Source: Thiomonas bhubaneswarensis
GTDB taxonomy: Bacteria; Pseudomonadota; Gammaproteobacteria; Burkholderiales; Burkholderiaceae_C
DNA: 64,000 nucleotides
Direction of reading: 5' to 3'
Assembly (NCBI RefSeq): GCF_001418255.1
Contig: NZ_LIPV01000003.1
Location: 62,001 to 126,000 of the forward strand
Below are positions 29,102-37,433 of this stretch, piece by piece. A program made the translations under genes and the position numbers. The notes below the pieces were generated by a model. The model did no database searches, was not told where the DNA came from, and saw nothing but the letters and a program-made list of their open reading frames with translations. Numbering within the stretch: the first letter of the stretch is position 1; each line of letters starts with the position of its first letter.

Positions 29102-30223
29102 TCAGGTGGCCGAGGAGCGGCGCGAGCGCACCGCGTCGGCCAGGCCGCGCAGCAAGGGAACCGTATCGTCCCAGCCCAGGCAGGCGTCGGTGATGGACAC
29201 GCCGGGCGACAGGGGCTGGCCCGGCTTGAGGTCTTGTCGGCCTTCGCACAGATGGCTCTCGACCATCACGCCCATGATGCGCCGCTCGCCCGCGGCGATG
29301 CGCTGCGCGATGCTGGCGGCCACCTCCATCTGCCTTCGCGGCTGCTTGGCCGAGTTGGCGTGCGAGCAGTCGATCATCACCTGCTCGCGCTGCCCCGCTT
29401 TGGCCAGCGCGGCGCAGGCCGCGTCCACCGAAGGCGCGTCGAAATTGGGCGCCTTGCCACCACGCAGGATGACATGGCAGTCGGTGTTGCCGCGGGTCTC
29501 GAAAATCGCCGCCACGCCCATCTTGGTCATGCCCATGAAGGCATGACCGCTGGCGGCCGAGATCATGGCATCGGCCGCCACCTGCACGCCGCCGTCGGTG
29601 CCGTTCTTGAACCCGACCGGGCAGCTCAGACCCGAGGCGAGTTGACGGTGGCTCTGGCTTTCCGTGGTGCGCGCACCGATCGCGCCCCAGGCGATCAGGT
29701 CGCTGAAATACTGCGGCGACAGCAGATCGAGAAACTCGGTGCCCGCGGGCAGCCCCAGGGCGTTGATGTCGAGCAGCAACTGGCGCGCGCGCTGCAAACC
29801 CTCGTTGATGCGAAAGCTGCCATCGAGCCGCGGGTCGTTGATATAGCCCTTCCAGCCCACGGTGGTGCGCGGCTTCTCGAAGTACACCCGCATCACCACC
29901 ACCAGCGCGTCGTCCAGCTCGGCGGCCGAGGCGCGCAGCCGTCGCGCGTACTCCATCGCCTGATCGTGATCGTGAATCGAGCAGGGCCCCACCACCACCA
30001 CGAGCCGGTCGTCGCGCCCGTGCAGCACATCGGCAATGGCCGAGCGGCTGCGCTCCACCACCGCTTCCACCGTCTCGGTGACCGGTAGTTGTTCCAGCAG
30101 CAGCGCAGGCGACACCAGCGCCCGCACCGCCTTGATGCGGGTATCGTCGATGCGGGTGGTGTCGAGTGTGCCGTCAATCGCGCCGGCTTCGTGGTCGTGG
30201 GTGGAGTCGTCGATGCGGGGCAT
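29102..30223 (-). CDS. aroG: 3-deoxy-7-phosphoheptulonate synthase (type I DAHP synthase)
   Basis: First step of aromatic amino acid synthesis: it joins phosphoenolpyruvate and erythrose 4-phosphate. 373 residues is the type I-alpha length. Motifs include VVVVGPCSIHDHDQAMEYA, MRVYFEKPRTTVGWKG, GLPAGTEFLDLLSPQYFSDLIAWGAIGART, FKNGTDGG and the metal histidine and phosphate-site segment IDCSHANSAKQP. Which feedback type it is (Phe, Tyr or Trp) cannot be read by eye, so the aroG symbol stands for the family. It follows aspS by 13 bases and is probably co-transcribed. Confidence 0.92.
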   Translation of the reverse strand: MPRIDDSTHDHEAGAIDGTLDTTRIDDTRIKAVRALVSPALLLEQLPVTETVEAVVERSRSAIADVLHGRDDRLVVVVGPCSIHDHDQAMEYARRLRASAAELDDALVVVMRVYFEKPRTTVGWKGYINDPRLDGSFRINEGLQRARQLLLDINALGLPAGTEFLDLLSPQYFSDLIAWGAIGARTTESQSHRQLASGLSCPVGFKNGTDGGVQVAADAMISAASGHAFMGMTKMGVAAIFETRGNTDCHVILRGGKAPNFDAPSVDAACAALAKAGQREQVMIDCSHANSAKQPRRQMEVAASIAQRIAAGERRIMGVMVESHLCEGRQDLKPGQPLSPGVSITDACLGWDDTVPLLRGLADAVRSRRSSAT

Positions 30224-30236
30224 GGGTCAGTCCGTC

Positions 30237-32036
30237 TTACGCCTGCGGCTGCGGATTGCGCAACCGGATGTGCAATTCTTTCAACTGCTTTTCATCGACC
30301 GGGCTGGGGGCGTTGGTCAGCAGGCACTGGGCGCGCTGGGTCTTGGGGAAGGCGATGACGTCGCGGATGCTCTGGGCGCCGGTCATCATGGTGACGATGC
30401 GGTCCAGACCGAAGGCGATGCCGCCGTGCGGCGGGGCGCCGTATTGCAGGGCGTCGAGCAGGAAGCCGAACTTGGCTCTAGCCTCGTCGGGGCCGATCTT
30501 GAGCGCGGAGAACACCTTGCTCTGCACCTCGGCGCGGTGGATGCGCACCGAGCCACCGCCGATTTCCCAGCCATTGAGCACCATGTCGTAGGACTTGGCG
30601 ATGCACTTCTCGGGGGCGCTGTCCATCAGTTCCTCGTGGCCGTCCTTCGGCGCGGTGAAGGGGTGATGCACCGCTACCCAGCGCTGGTTGTCCTCGTCGA
30701 ACTCGAACATGGGGAAATCGACGACCCACAGCGGCTTCCAGGCGTCTTCGAACAGGCCGTGGCTCTTGCCGAAGTCGCTATGGCCGATCTTCACGCGCAG
30801 TGCGCCGATGGCGTCATTGACGATCTTGGCCTTGTCGGCGCCGAAGAACAGCAGGTCGCCGTTTTGCGCGCCGCTGCGGGCGAGGATGGCGGCAATCGCG
30901 GCGTCGTGCAGGTTCTTGACGATGGGCGACTGCAGACCGTCGCGGCCCTTCTCGATCTCGTTGACCTTGATCCACGCCAGGCCCTTGGCGCCGTAGATCT
31001 TGACGAACTCGGTGTAGGCGTCGATCTCGCTGCGGCTCATCTCGCCGCCGCCGGGCACGCGCAGCGCGACCACGCGGCCGCCCGGCGTGGTGGCTGGGCC
31101 GGAGAACACCTTGAAGTCCACGTCGCCCATCACGTCGGTGAGTTCGGTGAACTCCATCTTCACGCGCAGGTCGGGTTTGTCGGAGCCGAAGCGGGCCATG
31201 GCCTCGCCGTAGGTCATGACCGGGTAGGGGTTGGCCAGTTCCACGCCAAGCACGTCCTTGAACACGCCGCGGATCATGGTCTCGAACAGATCGCGGATTT
31301 CCTGTTCGCTCAAAAACGAAGTCTCGCAGTCGATCTGGGTGAACTCGGGCTGGCGGTCGGCGCGCAGGTCCTCGTCGCGGAAGCACTTGGTGATCTGGTA
31401 ATAGCGGTCGAAGCCCGAGACCATGAGCATCTGCTTGAACAACTGCGGCGACTGCGGCAGGGCGAAGAACTCGCCGTCGTGCACGCGGCTGGGCACCAGG
31501 TAATCGCGCGCGCCCTCAGGCGTGCTCTTGGTGAGCATGGGCGTTTCGATGTCGATGAAGCCCTGGGCGTCGAGGAAGCGGCGCACCGCCATCGCCACGC
31601 GGTAGCGCAGCTTGAGGTTGTGCTGCATCTGCGGGCGGCGCAGGTCGAGCACGCGATGGGTCAGACGGGTGGTCTCGGACAGGTTGTCGTCGTCGAGCTG
31701 GAACGGCGGCGTGACCGAAGCGTTGAGCACGGTGATGTCATGGCACAGCACTTCGATCCTGCCCGAGGTCATGCCCTCGTTTTCGGTGCCAGCCGGACGC
31801 GGCCGCACCAGGCCCTGCACCTGCACGCAGAACTCGTTGCGCAGACCTTCGGCCGTGGCGAACATGGCGGCACGGTCGGGGTCGCACACCACCTGAACAA
31901 GGCCTTCGCGGTCGCGCAGGTCGATGAAGATCACCCCGCCGTGATCGCGGCGGCGATGCACCCAGCCGCACAACGAAACGGTTTGCCCGAGCTGGGCTTC
32001 GGTCACCTGACCGCAATATTGGCTACGCAGACTCAT
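30237..32036 (-). CDS. aspS: Aspartyl-tRNA synthetase (bacterial type)
   Basis: Charges tRNA-Asp (and, in organisms lacking AsnRS, tRNA-Asn). 599 residues with the bacterial GAD insert. The N-terminal OB-fold ([23 protein letters not shown]) binds the anticodon. Class II motif 2 is seen at [28 protein letters not shown], and motif 3 near [16 protein letters not shown]. EPxFDRALRxxF-type ends are typical. Downstream at short distance is DAHP synthase; upstream, 82 bases, is DUF502. It forms part of a minus-strand housekeeping block. Confidence 0.96.
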   Translation of the reverse strand: MSLRSQYCGQVTEAQLGQTVSLCGWVHRRRDHGGVIFIDLRDREGLVQVVCDPDRAAMFATAEGLRNEFCVQVQGLVRPRPAGTENEGMTSGRIEVLCHDITVLNASVTPPFQLDDDNLSETTRLTHRVLDLRRPQMQHNLKLRYRVAMAVRRFLDAQGFIDIETPMLTKSTPEGARDYLVPSRVHDGEFFALPQSPQLFKQMLMVSGFDRYYQITKCFRDEDLRADRQPEFTQIDCETSFLSEQEIRDLFETMIRGVFKDVLGVELANPYPVMTYGEAMARFGSDKPDLRVKMEFTELTDVMGDVDFKVFSGPATTPGGRVVALRVPGGGEMSRSEIDAYTEFVKIYGAKGLAWIKVNEIEKGRDGLQSPIVKNLHDAAIAAILARSGAQNGDLLFFGADKAKIVNDAIGALRVKIGHSDFGKSHGLFEDAWKPLWVVDFPMFEFDEDNQRWVAVHHPFTAPKDGHEELMDSAPEKCIAKSYDMVLNGWEIGGGSVRIHRAEVQSKVFSALKIGPDEARAKFGFLLDALQYGAPPHGGIAFGLDRIVTMMTGAQSIRDVIAFPKTQRAQCLLTNAPSPVDEKQLKELHIRLRNPQPQA

Positions 32037-32118
32037 GTTGGAGAGGTACTTTCGGAAAACGGTCCTGCGGCGTCAGAGCGCAGGGAGCAGGGGAGGGGAA
32101 GAAAGGGAGCGTTGGCGC

Positions 32119-32757
32119 TCAGTGCACGTGCGGGTTGCTGGGACCGCCGGGCACGACCACGCCCATGGAAATGATGTACTTGAGCGCGGTGTCCACGCTC
32201 ATCTGCAGCTCGATCACCTCGCTGCGCGGAAACATCAAAAAAAAGCCCGAAGTCGGGTTGGGAGTCGTCGGCACATAGACGCTGACATGATCTCCCTGCA
32301 GATGCCCGGCCACCTCGCCTCCGGGCGTGCCAGTCATGAACGCGATGGTCCACGAACCCTGGTGCGGATACTGCACCAGCAGGGCTTTGCGGAAGGCATT
32401 GCCGCTGCTCGAAAACAGCGTGTCCGACACCTGCTTGACGCTGCTGTAGATGGTCTTGACCAGCGGAATGCGCGCCATCAGGCCATCCCAGCGGGCCAGC
32501 CACCATTGCCCGACCATATTGGCCACGGCCAGGCCGGTGAGAAAAATGGCCGCCAGCACCAGCACGACGCCCACGCCGGGAATGTTCACCAGCTTGTCCA
32601 GCGCCGGAGCCAGCCCCGGGATCACCGTGCTCAGCGCGCTGACCACGGCCCGGAAGATGCCGTCGAACACGGCCAGCAGCTGCCACAGCACCCAGATGGT
32701 GATGGTCAGCGGCAGCCAGACCAGCATGCCCGCGATGAAAATGCTTTTCAGGCTCAT
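32119..32757 (-). CDS. DUF502 membrane protein
   Basis: A 212-residue integral membrane protein of unknown function. Two N-terminal hydrophobic segments (FIAGMLVWLPLTITIWVLWQLL and VGVVLVLAAIFLTGLAVANMVG) flank a short loop. A soluble beta-rich C-terminal part follows, with TSGFFLMFPRSEVIELQMSVDTALKYIISMGVVVPG, which matches DUF502. It is commonly found next to aspS in Burkholderiales, as here. Confidence 0.88.
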   Translation of the reverse strand: MSLKSIFIAGMLVWLPLTITIWVLWQLLAVFDGIFRAVVSALSTVIPGLAPALDKLVNIPGVGVVLVLAAIFLTGLAVANMVGQWWLARWDGLMARIPLVKTIYSSVKQVSDTLFSSSGNAFRKALLVQYPHQGSWTIAFMTGTPGGEVAGHLQGDHVSVYVPTTPNPTSGFFLMFPRSEVIELQMSVDTALKYIISMGVVVPGGPSNPHVH

Positions 32758-32767
32758 GAAACGAATG

Positions 32768-32790
32768 AGCCTTCCGGGGCACGGAAGGCT
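32768..32790 (-). repeat. Hairpin in the DUF502 5' region
   Basis: AGCCTTCCG / CGGAAGGCT form a perfect 9-bp stem around a 5-base loop, 10 bases above the DUF502 start codon. There is no T tract. It could shape the ribosome-binding region or remain from the fmdB transcript end. Confidence 0.45.
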
Positions 32791-32869
32791 TGAAGGTCAG
32801 GGAGGAGTGGGCGGAGGCGCTGCGGCGAGCCGAGCGCTCCGACGGGAGGCCGTCTGGCCCGGCAGGTCA

Positions 32870-33139
32870 TCAATGACAGGCGCACGAGGCACCGCACGCA
32901 GCAGGTGTCGCACTGTCGGAAGAAGCGGCCGCCGCTGCAGGGGCCGCGCTAGCGCCTCCGCCCTTGAAGTCGGTGGCGTACCAGCCCGAGCCCTTGAGCT
33001 GAAAGCCGGCGGCCGTGAGCTGCTTGTGCAGCGCCGGTTTGCCGCACTTGGGACAGTCGGTCAAAGGAGCGTCAGACATTTTCTGCAGCGCGTCGAGGGT
33101 GTGGCCGCAGGCATCACATTTGTAAGCGTAGATCGGCAT
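32870..33139 (-). CDS. FmdB-family zinc-ribbon protein
   Basis: An 89-residue small protein. The first ~40 residues are a zinc ribbon of the FmdB putative-regulator type: MPIYAYKCDACGHTLDALQKMSDAPLTDCPKCGK, with two CxxC pairs. An Ala/Ser-rich low-complexity tail ends with C-A-S-C-A-C-H. Its function in bacteria is not established; it lies two genes above aspS in many Burkholderiales genomes. Confidence 0.9.
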   Translation of the reverse strand: MPIYAYKCDACGHTLDALQKMSDAPLTDCPKCGKPALHKQLTAAGFQLKGSGWYATDFKGGGASAAPAAAAASSDSATPAACGASCACH

Positions 33140-33286
33140 GATGGAAATCCTGTGGAATATGAAATGGAAAGGCGCCCGTGAGATCTATCGGCCAGGCTCC
33201 ACTGCCTGATATGCGGCTCAAGCAGTGCCAAACAATGGTTCCATTATAAAAATGCGCGCTGGAGCCTGTGCGGCGGATTCGTTCGC

Positions 33287-33853
33287 TCACTGCTCGTTGT
33301 CCATCCTCGCCGGTGCCGGTATGTTGGCTGGCGCGATGCCCGGCGGCGCCAGGGTGGGCTGCGGAAACGGCTGGGGCCGCGCGAAGCCCGGCGGGTTGAA
33401 GCCGGCGGGGGAGGCTTGCTGCGGATCCATCTTCAATTCCAGACGCGAGCCGTCGCGGTCCAGCCAGACGACGCGGTAGCCGGTGGCATGCAGCACGACG
33501 CCGGGGGCGACCGCCTCGCCCACGCCCACGGCGCGGGGCGGCTTGCCATCGACGCCGATCAAGGCCGCGCCGCTGTCGCCGCCGGCAATCACGCCGTACA
33601 GACGGAACCTGCTCGGCGCCGCCTGCGCCGCGCTGGCGGCGCCCACAGGCTCGGCGCCGAACAGCCGCGCCGCCTGCTGTGCGGCCTGTTCCGGCGAGAG
33701 CGCGCCGATGAGCTGCGCGTCTGCGGGAACTGGTTGCGGCGAGGCCATCAGGCGCAGCGCCCAGGTGAGGGCCAGCGCGGCGCAGGCGAACGCCAGCAGC
33801 ACGGCAAGCAGGTGGGCCAATTGCCAACTCCGGTATGCATAGGCACTGTTCAT
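33287..33853 (-). CDS. gspC: Type II secretion system protein C (no PDZ)
   Basis: Inner-membrane connector of the type II secretion system, contacting the secretin. 188 residues. A transmembrane helix at about residues 13-35 (LLAVLLAFACAALALTWALRL) is followed by the homology-region domain: RLFGAEPVG, then SRFRLYGVIAGGDSGAALIGVDGKPPRAVGVGEAVAPG. The C-terminal half is a Pro-rich tail and has no PDZ or coiled coil. It is divergent from gspG, whose start is 100 bases away, so a shared promoter region is likely. Confidence 0.88.
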   Translation of the reverse strand: MNSAYAYRSWQLAHLLAVLLAFACAALALTWALRLMASPQPVPADAQLIGALSPEQAAQQAARLFGAEPVGAASAAQAAPSRFRLYGVIAGGDSGAALIGVDGKPPRAVGVGEAVAPGVVLHATGYRVVWLDRDGSRLELKMDPQQASPAGFNPPGFARPQPFPQPTLAPPGIAPANIPAPARMDNEQ

Positions 33854-33954
33854 GGCGTGGAATGAGGTTCAGGTTCGCAACGGCAGACCTTTATTATCCG
33901 CTGAGCCCGCGTTTGCGGGCGACCCTGCGTTTTCTAGAGAAATAGGTGAAGTTG

Positions 33955-34416
33955 ATGAACGATGGTTCGATGGCTCCGGCCGCGCCCCCGGGGCACGCTG
34001 CACGGCGCAAGGTCGGGGGATTCACCCTGATCGAGCTCATGGTGGTGCTGGTCATCATGGGCGTGCTTGCGGCGCTGATCGTGCCCAACATCATGGGCCG
34101 CACCGACGAGGCCCGCCAGACGGCGGCGAAGACCGACATCGCCACCATCATGCAGGCGCTCAAGCTCTACAAGCTCGACAACGGCATCTACCCGACCCAG
34201 CAGCAGGGTTTGCAGGCGCTGGTGGTCAAGCCGACCACGCCGCCCATCCCGAACAACTGGAAGCCCTACCTCGAAAAGCTCCCGACCGACCCCTGGGGCA
34301 ATCCGTATCAGTATCTCAATCCGGGCGTGAAGGGCCCGGTGGACGTGTTCAGCTATGGCGCAGACGGCAAGCCCGGCGGAGAGGGCGCCAATGCCGATAT
34401 CGGAAGCTGGCAGTAG
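33955..34416 (+). CDS. gspG: Type II secretion major pseudopilin G
   Basis: Main subunit of the pseudopilus. The prepilin cleavage motif is [18 protein letters not shown] after a leader of about 22 residues, with the Glu5 of mature protein. The rest is the GspG C-terminal type: [45 protein letters not shown] and [17 protein letters not shown] (calcium-binding loop region). ATG at 33955 has AGGTGA 5 bases upstream; a GTG at 33946 is possible. First gene of the gspGHIJKLMNDEF cluster. Confidence 0.95.
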   Translation: MNDGSMAPAAPPGHAARRKVGGFTLIELMVVLVIMGVLAALIVPNIMGRTDEARQTAAKTDIATIMQALKLYKLDNGIYPTQQQGLQALVVKPTTPPIPNNWKPYLEKLPTDPWGNPYQYLNPGVKGPVDVFSYGADGKPGGEGANADIGSWQ

Positions 34417-35026
34417 CGCAGCCAGTGGCGTGCTGAAACCGGCGTCGCGGCTTCAGCGGCAAGCGTGGGAGCCCTCGTCCCGGGGTTTTACCCTGCTGGA
34501 AATGCTGGTGGCGCTGATCATCGTCGGCATGGTCACGGCGCTGGCGGCGTTTGCCCTGCCGCCCTCGCAGAATGCGCAGATGCAGCGCGAAGCGCAGCGG
34601 CTCTCGGCCCTGTTCGACGCTGCGCGCCAGCATGCTGCCGAAACCGGCGTGCCGCTGGCCTGGGCCAGCGGGCCCAAGGGTTATGCCTTCGTCCAGATCG
34701 GGCCTCAGGGCTGGGAGCCGGTGGATTCCGACCTGCTGCGTCCGCGCCTGTGGCCCTGGCTGGACGGCGACCGCGACATTCCCCCGCAGGATTGGCGCAG
34801 CGTGCTGGGCGGCCAGCCGCGCGAGGCTTCGTATTCCGCAGGAACGGTGACGGTCGATCTGCGCGAGGGCGGGGTGCGCAGCCTGGGCACGCCGCCGAGC
34901 TGGCTGCTGTTCGGCTCCGAGCCGGTGGGCGGGCCGATCGAGATCGTGCTGTCCGATGGCGCCGAGCGCGATCGCATCCAGTCCGACGGCTTCGCGCCCT
35001 TCGTCGTCAGCCGCAGCCGATCATGA
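34391..35026 (+). CDS. gspH: Type II secretion minor pseudopilin H
   Basis: Minor pseudopilin, 211 residues, with the cleavage motif [21 protein letters not shown] after an unusually long leader of 32 residues. The rest has a GspH C-terminal beta-domain ([24 protein letters not shown]). It overlaps the end of gspG by 26 bases if ATG 34391 is used; GTG 34430 is another option and shortens the leader to 19. Part of the leader is coded by a fragment of the phzF repeat (see 34441-34474). Confidence 0.85.
   Translation: MPISEAGSSAASGVLKPASRLQRQAWEPSSRGFTLLEMLVALIIVGMVTALAAFALPPSQNAQMQREAQRLSALFDAARQHAAETGVPLAWASGPKGYAFVQIGPQGWEPVDSDLLRPRLWPWLDGDRDIPPQDWRSVLGGQPREASYSAGTVTVDLREGGVRSLGTPPSWLLFGSEPVGGPIEIVLSDGAERDRIQSDGFAPFVVSRSRS
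34441..34474 (+). repeat. Partial dispersed repeat within the GspH leader
   Basis: TCAGCGGCAAGCGTGGG and flanking bases match the plus strand of the phzF insertion (25130-25147) in 17 consecutive positions and about 28 of 33 overall. The fragment lacks the palindromic CCCCTCGAGGGG part. It is translated as the middle of the GspH prepilin leader. Confidence 0.5.
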
Positions 35027-35400
35027 CCGGCGATCCCCAGTTCGACCGCCTTCGCGGGTTTACCCTGCTCGAAGTCCTGGTGGCTCTGGCGGTGGTGGCC
35101 ATTGCCCTGCTCGCGGCCATGCGGGCGGCGGGCAGCGTGAGCGACAACGCGCAGCGCTATCGTCTGACGGTGCTGGCCGAGCAATGTGCGCAGGATTTTC
35201 TGGTCGATCAGCGGCTGAGCAAGACTTTTCTCGCGGTGGGCCAGAGCACCCAGGCTTGTACCCAGGCGAATGTGCCGTTCACCGTCGCGGTCGATGTCAT
35301 GCCCACGCCCAATCCGAATTTCAGACGGATGCAGGTCAACGTGCTCGATGCCGGCGGCTGGAGCGCCTGGCAGGTGGTCACCATCATCGGAAATCTGTAG
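35023..35400 (+). CDS. gspI: Type II secretion minor pseudopilin I
   Basis: Minor pseudopilin of 125 residues with a 12-residue leader and cleavage motif RG-FTLLEVLVALAVVAIALLAAM. Its C-terminal domain holds AEQCAQDFLVDQRLS and ends WQVVTIIGNL, as in GspI. ATG at 35023 overlaps the gspH TGA (ATGA), so translation is coupled. Confidence 0.92.
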   Translation: MTGDPQFDRLRGFTLLEVLVALAVVAIALLAAMRAAGSVSDNAQRYRLTVLAEQCAQDFLVDQRLSKTFLAVGQSTQACTQANVPFTVAVDVMPTPNPNFRRMQVNVLDAGGWSAWQVVTIIGNL

Positions 35401-36159
35401 ATGCGTACGCCGTCCGGTTCTGCCCCTGCCTGGCGGCGACGTCGCGCCGGGTTCACGCTGATCGAGTTGCTGGTGGCCGTGACCATTCTCGCCGTCGTGG
35501 CGGCGCTGGGTTGGCGCGGGCTCGATGCGGTGGCGCGCAGCCGCGACGAGGCCAGCCAGGCTTTCACCGCGAGCTCGCGTCTGGCCGACGGTCTGCAGCA
35601 ACTCGGCGACGACCTGCGCCATGCCGCAGCGCAAGGCGCGGGCCTGCCTGCGGTGAGCGTGATCGGTGGCAATCTGTTCATCGTGCGCAGGCCCGCTCAG
35701 CCGCTGGGAGGCGACGTGCGCGCCGATGCCGGGGCGCAACTCGGGCTGCCTCCGCAGGCCGGTGATCTCCAGGTCGTGCGCTGGACGGTGCAGGACGGCG
35801 CCCTCAAGCGCAGCGCCAGTGCGCCCACCGACAGCCGGGCCGAGCTGCAGTCTGCGGTGCAGAACCCGACCGCGCCGCTGCTGACCATCCTGCCCGGTGT
35901 GGCCGACATGCAGATTCAGTTCTACCGCTATGCCGGCATCGGGCTGTTGCAGCAATCGGGAGCCTGGGTCAACCCGGGCACCTCCGCCAATGCCAATACC
36001 ACCACGCCTATCGCCTCGGCCAGCGCGGCGGCGACCAGCATCATCACCCCGGCCGCCAATGCCGCCACCCCCGCCGCCGTGCGGCTGCGTCTGCAACTGA
36101 CCGCGCCGCCGCTCACCGGCGAACTGCAGCGCGACTTTCTGCTGGACGATCACGAATGA
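35401..36159 (+). CDS. gspJ: Type II secretion minor pseudopilin J
   Basis: Minor pseudopilin, 252 residues, with a 17-residue basic leader and cleavage motif AG-FTLIELLVAVTILAVVAALGW. The body has the GspJ-type FRQDLRH-like DDLRHAAAQG and RWTVQDGALKR segments, and an Ala/Ser/Thr-rich stretch near 190-215 (ANTTTPIASASAAATS...). GspJ joins GspI and GspK in the pseudopilus tip. It starts immediately after the gspI stop (abutting). Confidence 0.92.
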   Translation: MRTPSGSAPAWRRRRAGFTLIELLVAVTILAVVAALGWRGLDAVARSRDEASQAFTASSRLADGLQQLGDDLRHAAAQGAGLPAVSVIGGNLFIVRRPAQPLGGDVRADAGAQLGLPPQAGDLQVVRWTVQDGALKRSASAPTDSRAELQSAVQNPTAPLLTILPGVADMQIQFYRYAGIGLLQQSGAWVNPGTSANANTTTPIASASAAATSIITPAANAATPAAVRLRLQLTAPPLTGELQRDFLLDDHE

Positions 36160-37160
36160 ACACATCGTTCTCTCGGCCGCCATCGCCGGCCCGGCACGGC
36201 AGGCGTGATCGGGGCGCAGCCCTCATCACCGCGATGCTGATCGCCGCGCTCGCGGCCATCATGGTGTCGGGCATGTTCTGGGGGCAGTGGAGCGCGATCG
36301 CGCGCGAGCAGACCGCACGCGAGCAAACCCAGGCGCGCTGGATTCTGCGCGGCTCGATCGACTGGGCGCGGCTGATTCTGCGCGAGGACGCCAACACCTC
36401 CACCGCTGACTATCTGGGCGAGCCCTGGTCGGTCCCGTTGTCCGAGGCGCGGCTTTCCACCTTTCTGGCAGCGCGCGGCCAGGACAGCGCCGGGCTGCCC
36501 GACGCCTGGCTCGAAGGGCGCATCGAGGACGCGCAGAGCCGCTTCAATCTGCGAGATCTGGCGCCTGCAGGCTCCATCAATACGCAGGCGCTGCTGGCCT
36601 TCGAGCGTCTCTGTGCCGCGCTGCAGTTGCAGCCCAATGTGGCGACGGAAATCGCCAACGGCGTTGCCGCCAGCAGTCCTTTCCGGACGGCGAACTCCTC
36701 CAATGTTGCAAATTCGCCACTGCCGATGCAGCAACTTCAGGACCTCGCCCGCCTTGGCTCCGGCGTGGCCGACGCCCTGCCCAGACTCGCGCCTTACGTC
36801 ACCCTGCTGCCGCAGGCGACTCCGGTCAACGCCAACACCGCCAGCGCCGTGGTGCTGACCGCCGTGCTCGGGGTGCAGGCCGACACCGCGCAGGCGCTCG
36901 TCGAGGCGCGCAAGCGTGCTTACTTTCGCAATCTGGCCGACATCACCACGGCGCTGCCGCAGGGCGTCAACGTCAATCCGCTGCTGGTGAGTGTGGCCAC
37001 CGGCTATTTCGACGCCATCGCCCGGGTGCGCATCGACAAGATGGAATACGCCGAACGCGCGCTGATTCAGCGCGCCGGTCTGTTCACCCAGGTCGTGCGC
37101 ATCCAGCGTGTGCCCCCCTGGTTGGCGGCTGTCCCCGACAACGCTCAGAGCGCAAACTGA
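36156..37160 (+). CDS. gspK: Type II secretion minor pseudopilin K
   Basis: The large, non-Glu5 minor pseudopilin that caps the pseudopilus tip (334 residues). The leader RRDRGA precedes ALITAMLIAALAAIMVSGMFWGQW. The body has EGRIEDAQSRFNLRDL, VNANTASAVVLTAVLGV and the helical pairs of the GspK helix-hairpin domain (FRNLADITTALPQGVNVNPL). It overlaps gspJ by four bases (ATGA). Downstream, a fold-back element separates it from gspL. Confidence 0.92.
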   Translation: MNTSFSRPPSPARHGRRDRGAALITAMLIAALAAIMVSGMFWGQWSAIAREQTAREQTQARWILRGSIDWARLILREDANTSTADYLGEPWSVPLSEARLSTFLAARGQDSAGLPDAWLEGRIEDAQSRFNLRDLAPAGSINTQALLAFERLCAALQLQPNVATEIANGVAASSPFRTANSSNVANSPLPMQQLQDLARLGSGVADALPRLAPYVTLLPQATPVNANTASAVVLTAVLGVQADTAQALVEARKRAYFRNLADITTALPQGVNVNPLLVSVATGYFDAIARVRIDKMEYAERALIQRAGLFTQVVRIQRVPPWLAAVPDNAQSAN

Positions 37161-37177
37161 CGAGTTGAGGTGATTTC

Positions 37178-37355
37178 ATCCCAGATTGTCCATCAGGCGG
37201 CGCTTTGCGCCTGCATGGGTGCTGGCAGTCGGTTTGGGGCGTCTTTGCCCCCGTGCTTCGCGCCCATAGCTTGGGCTATGGGCTTGTCACCCGGCGCCAA
37301 ATCCATCCCCAACCCGCCGCGCCATCATCCCATGCCCTGATGAACAATCTGGGAT
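37178..37355. repeat. 178-bp fold-back (MITE-like) element, copy 2, between gspK and gspL
   Basis: Same plan as the element at 17652. The ends are ATCCCAGATTGTCCATCAGG and its near-complement CCTGATGAACAATCTGGGAT (19 of 20 positions agree as inverted repeats). The centre has a perfect 9-bp hairpin, GCCCATAGC / GCTATGGGC, with a TTGG loop (37262-37283). Arms show further patchy complementarity. Terminal sequences differ from copy 1, while the core motif CCCATAGC/GCTATGGG is shared. It has no ORF. Confidence 0.78.
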
Positions 37356-37433
37356 CATTTCAAGAAGATGTTGCAACTTGGTGTTTTTCCAGTACCTTCA
37401 TTGCAACAAAGCCTCTCTACAATCGGCGCCATC

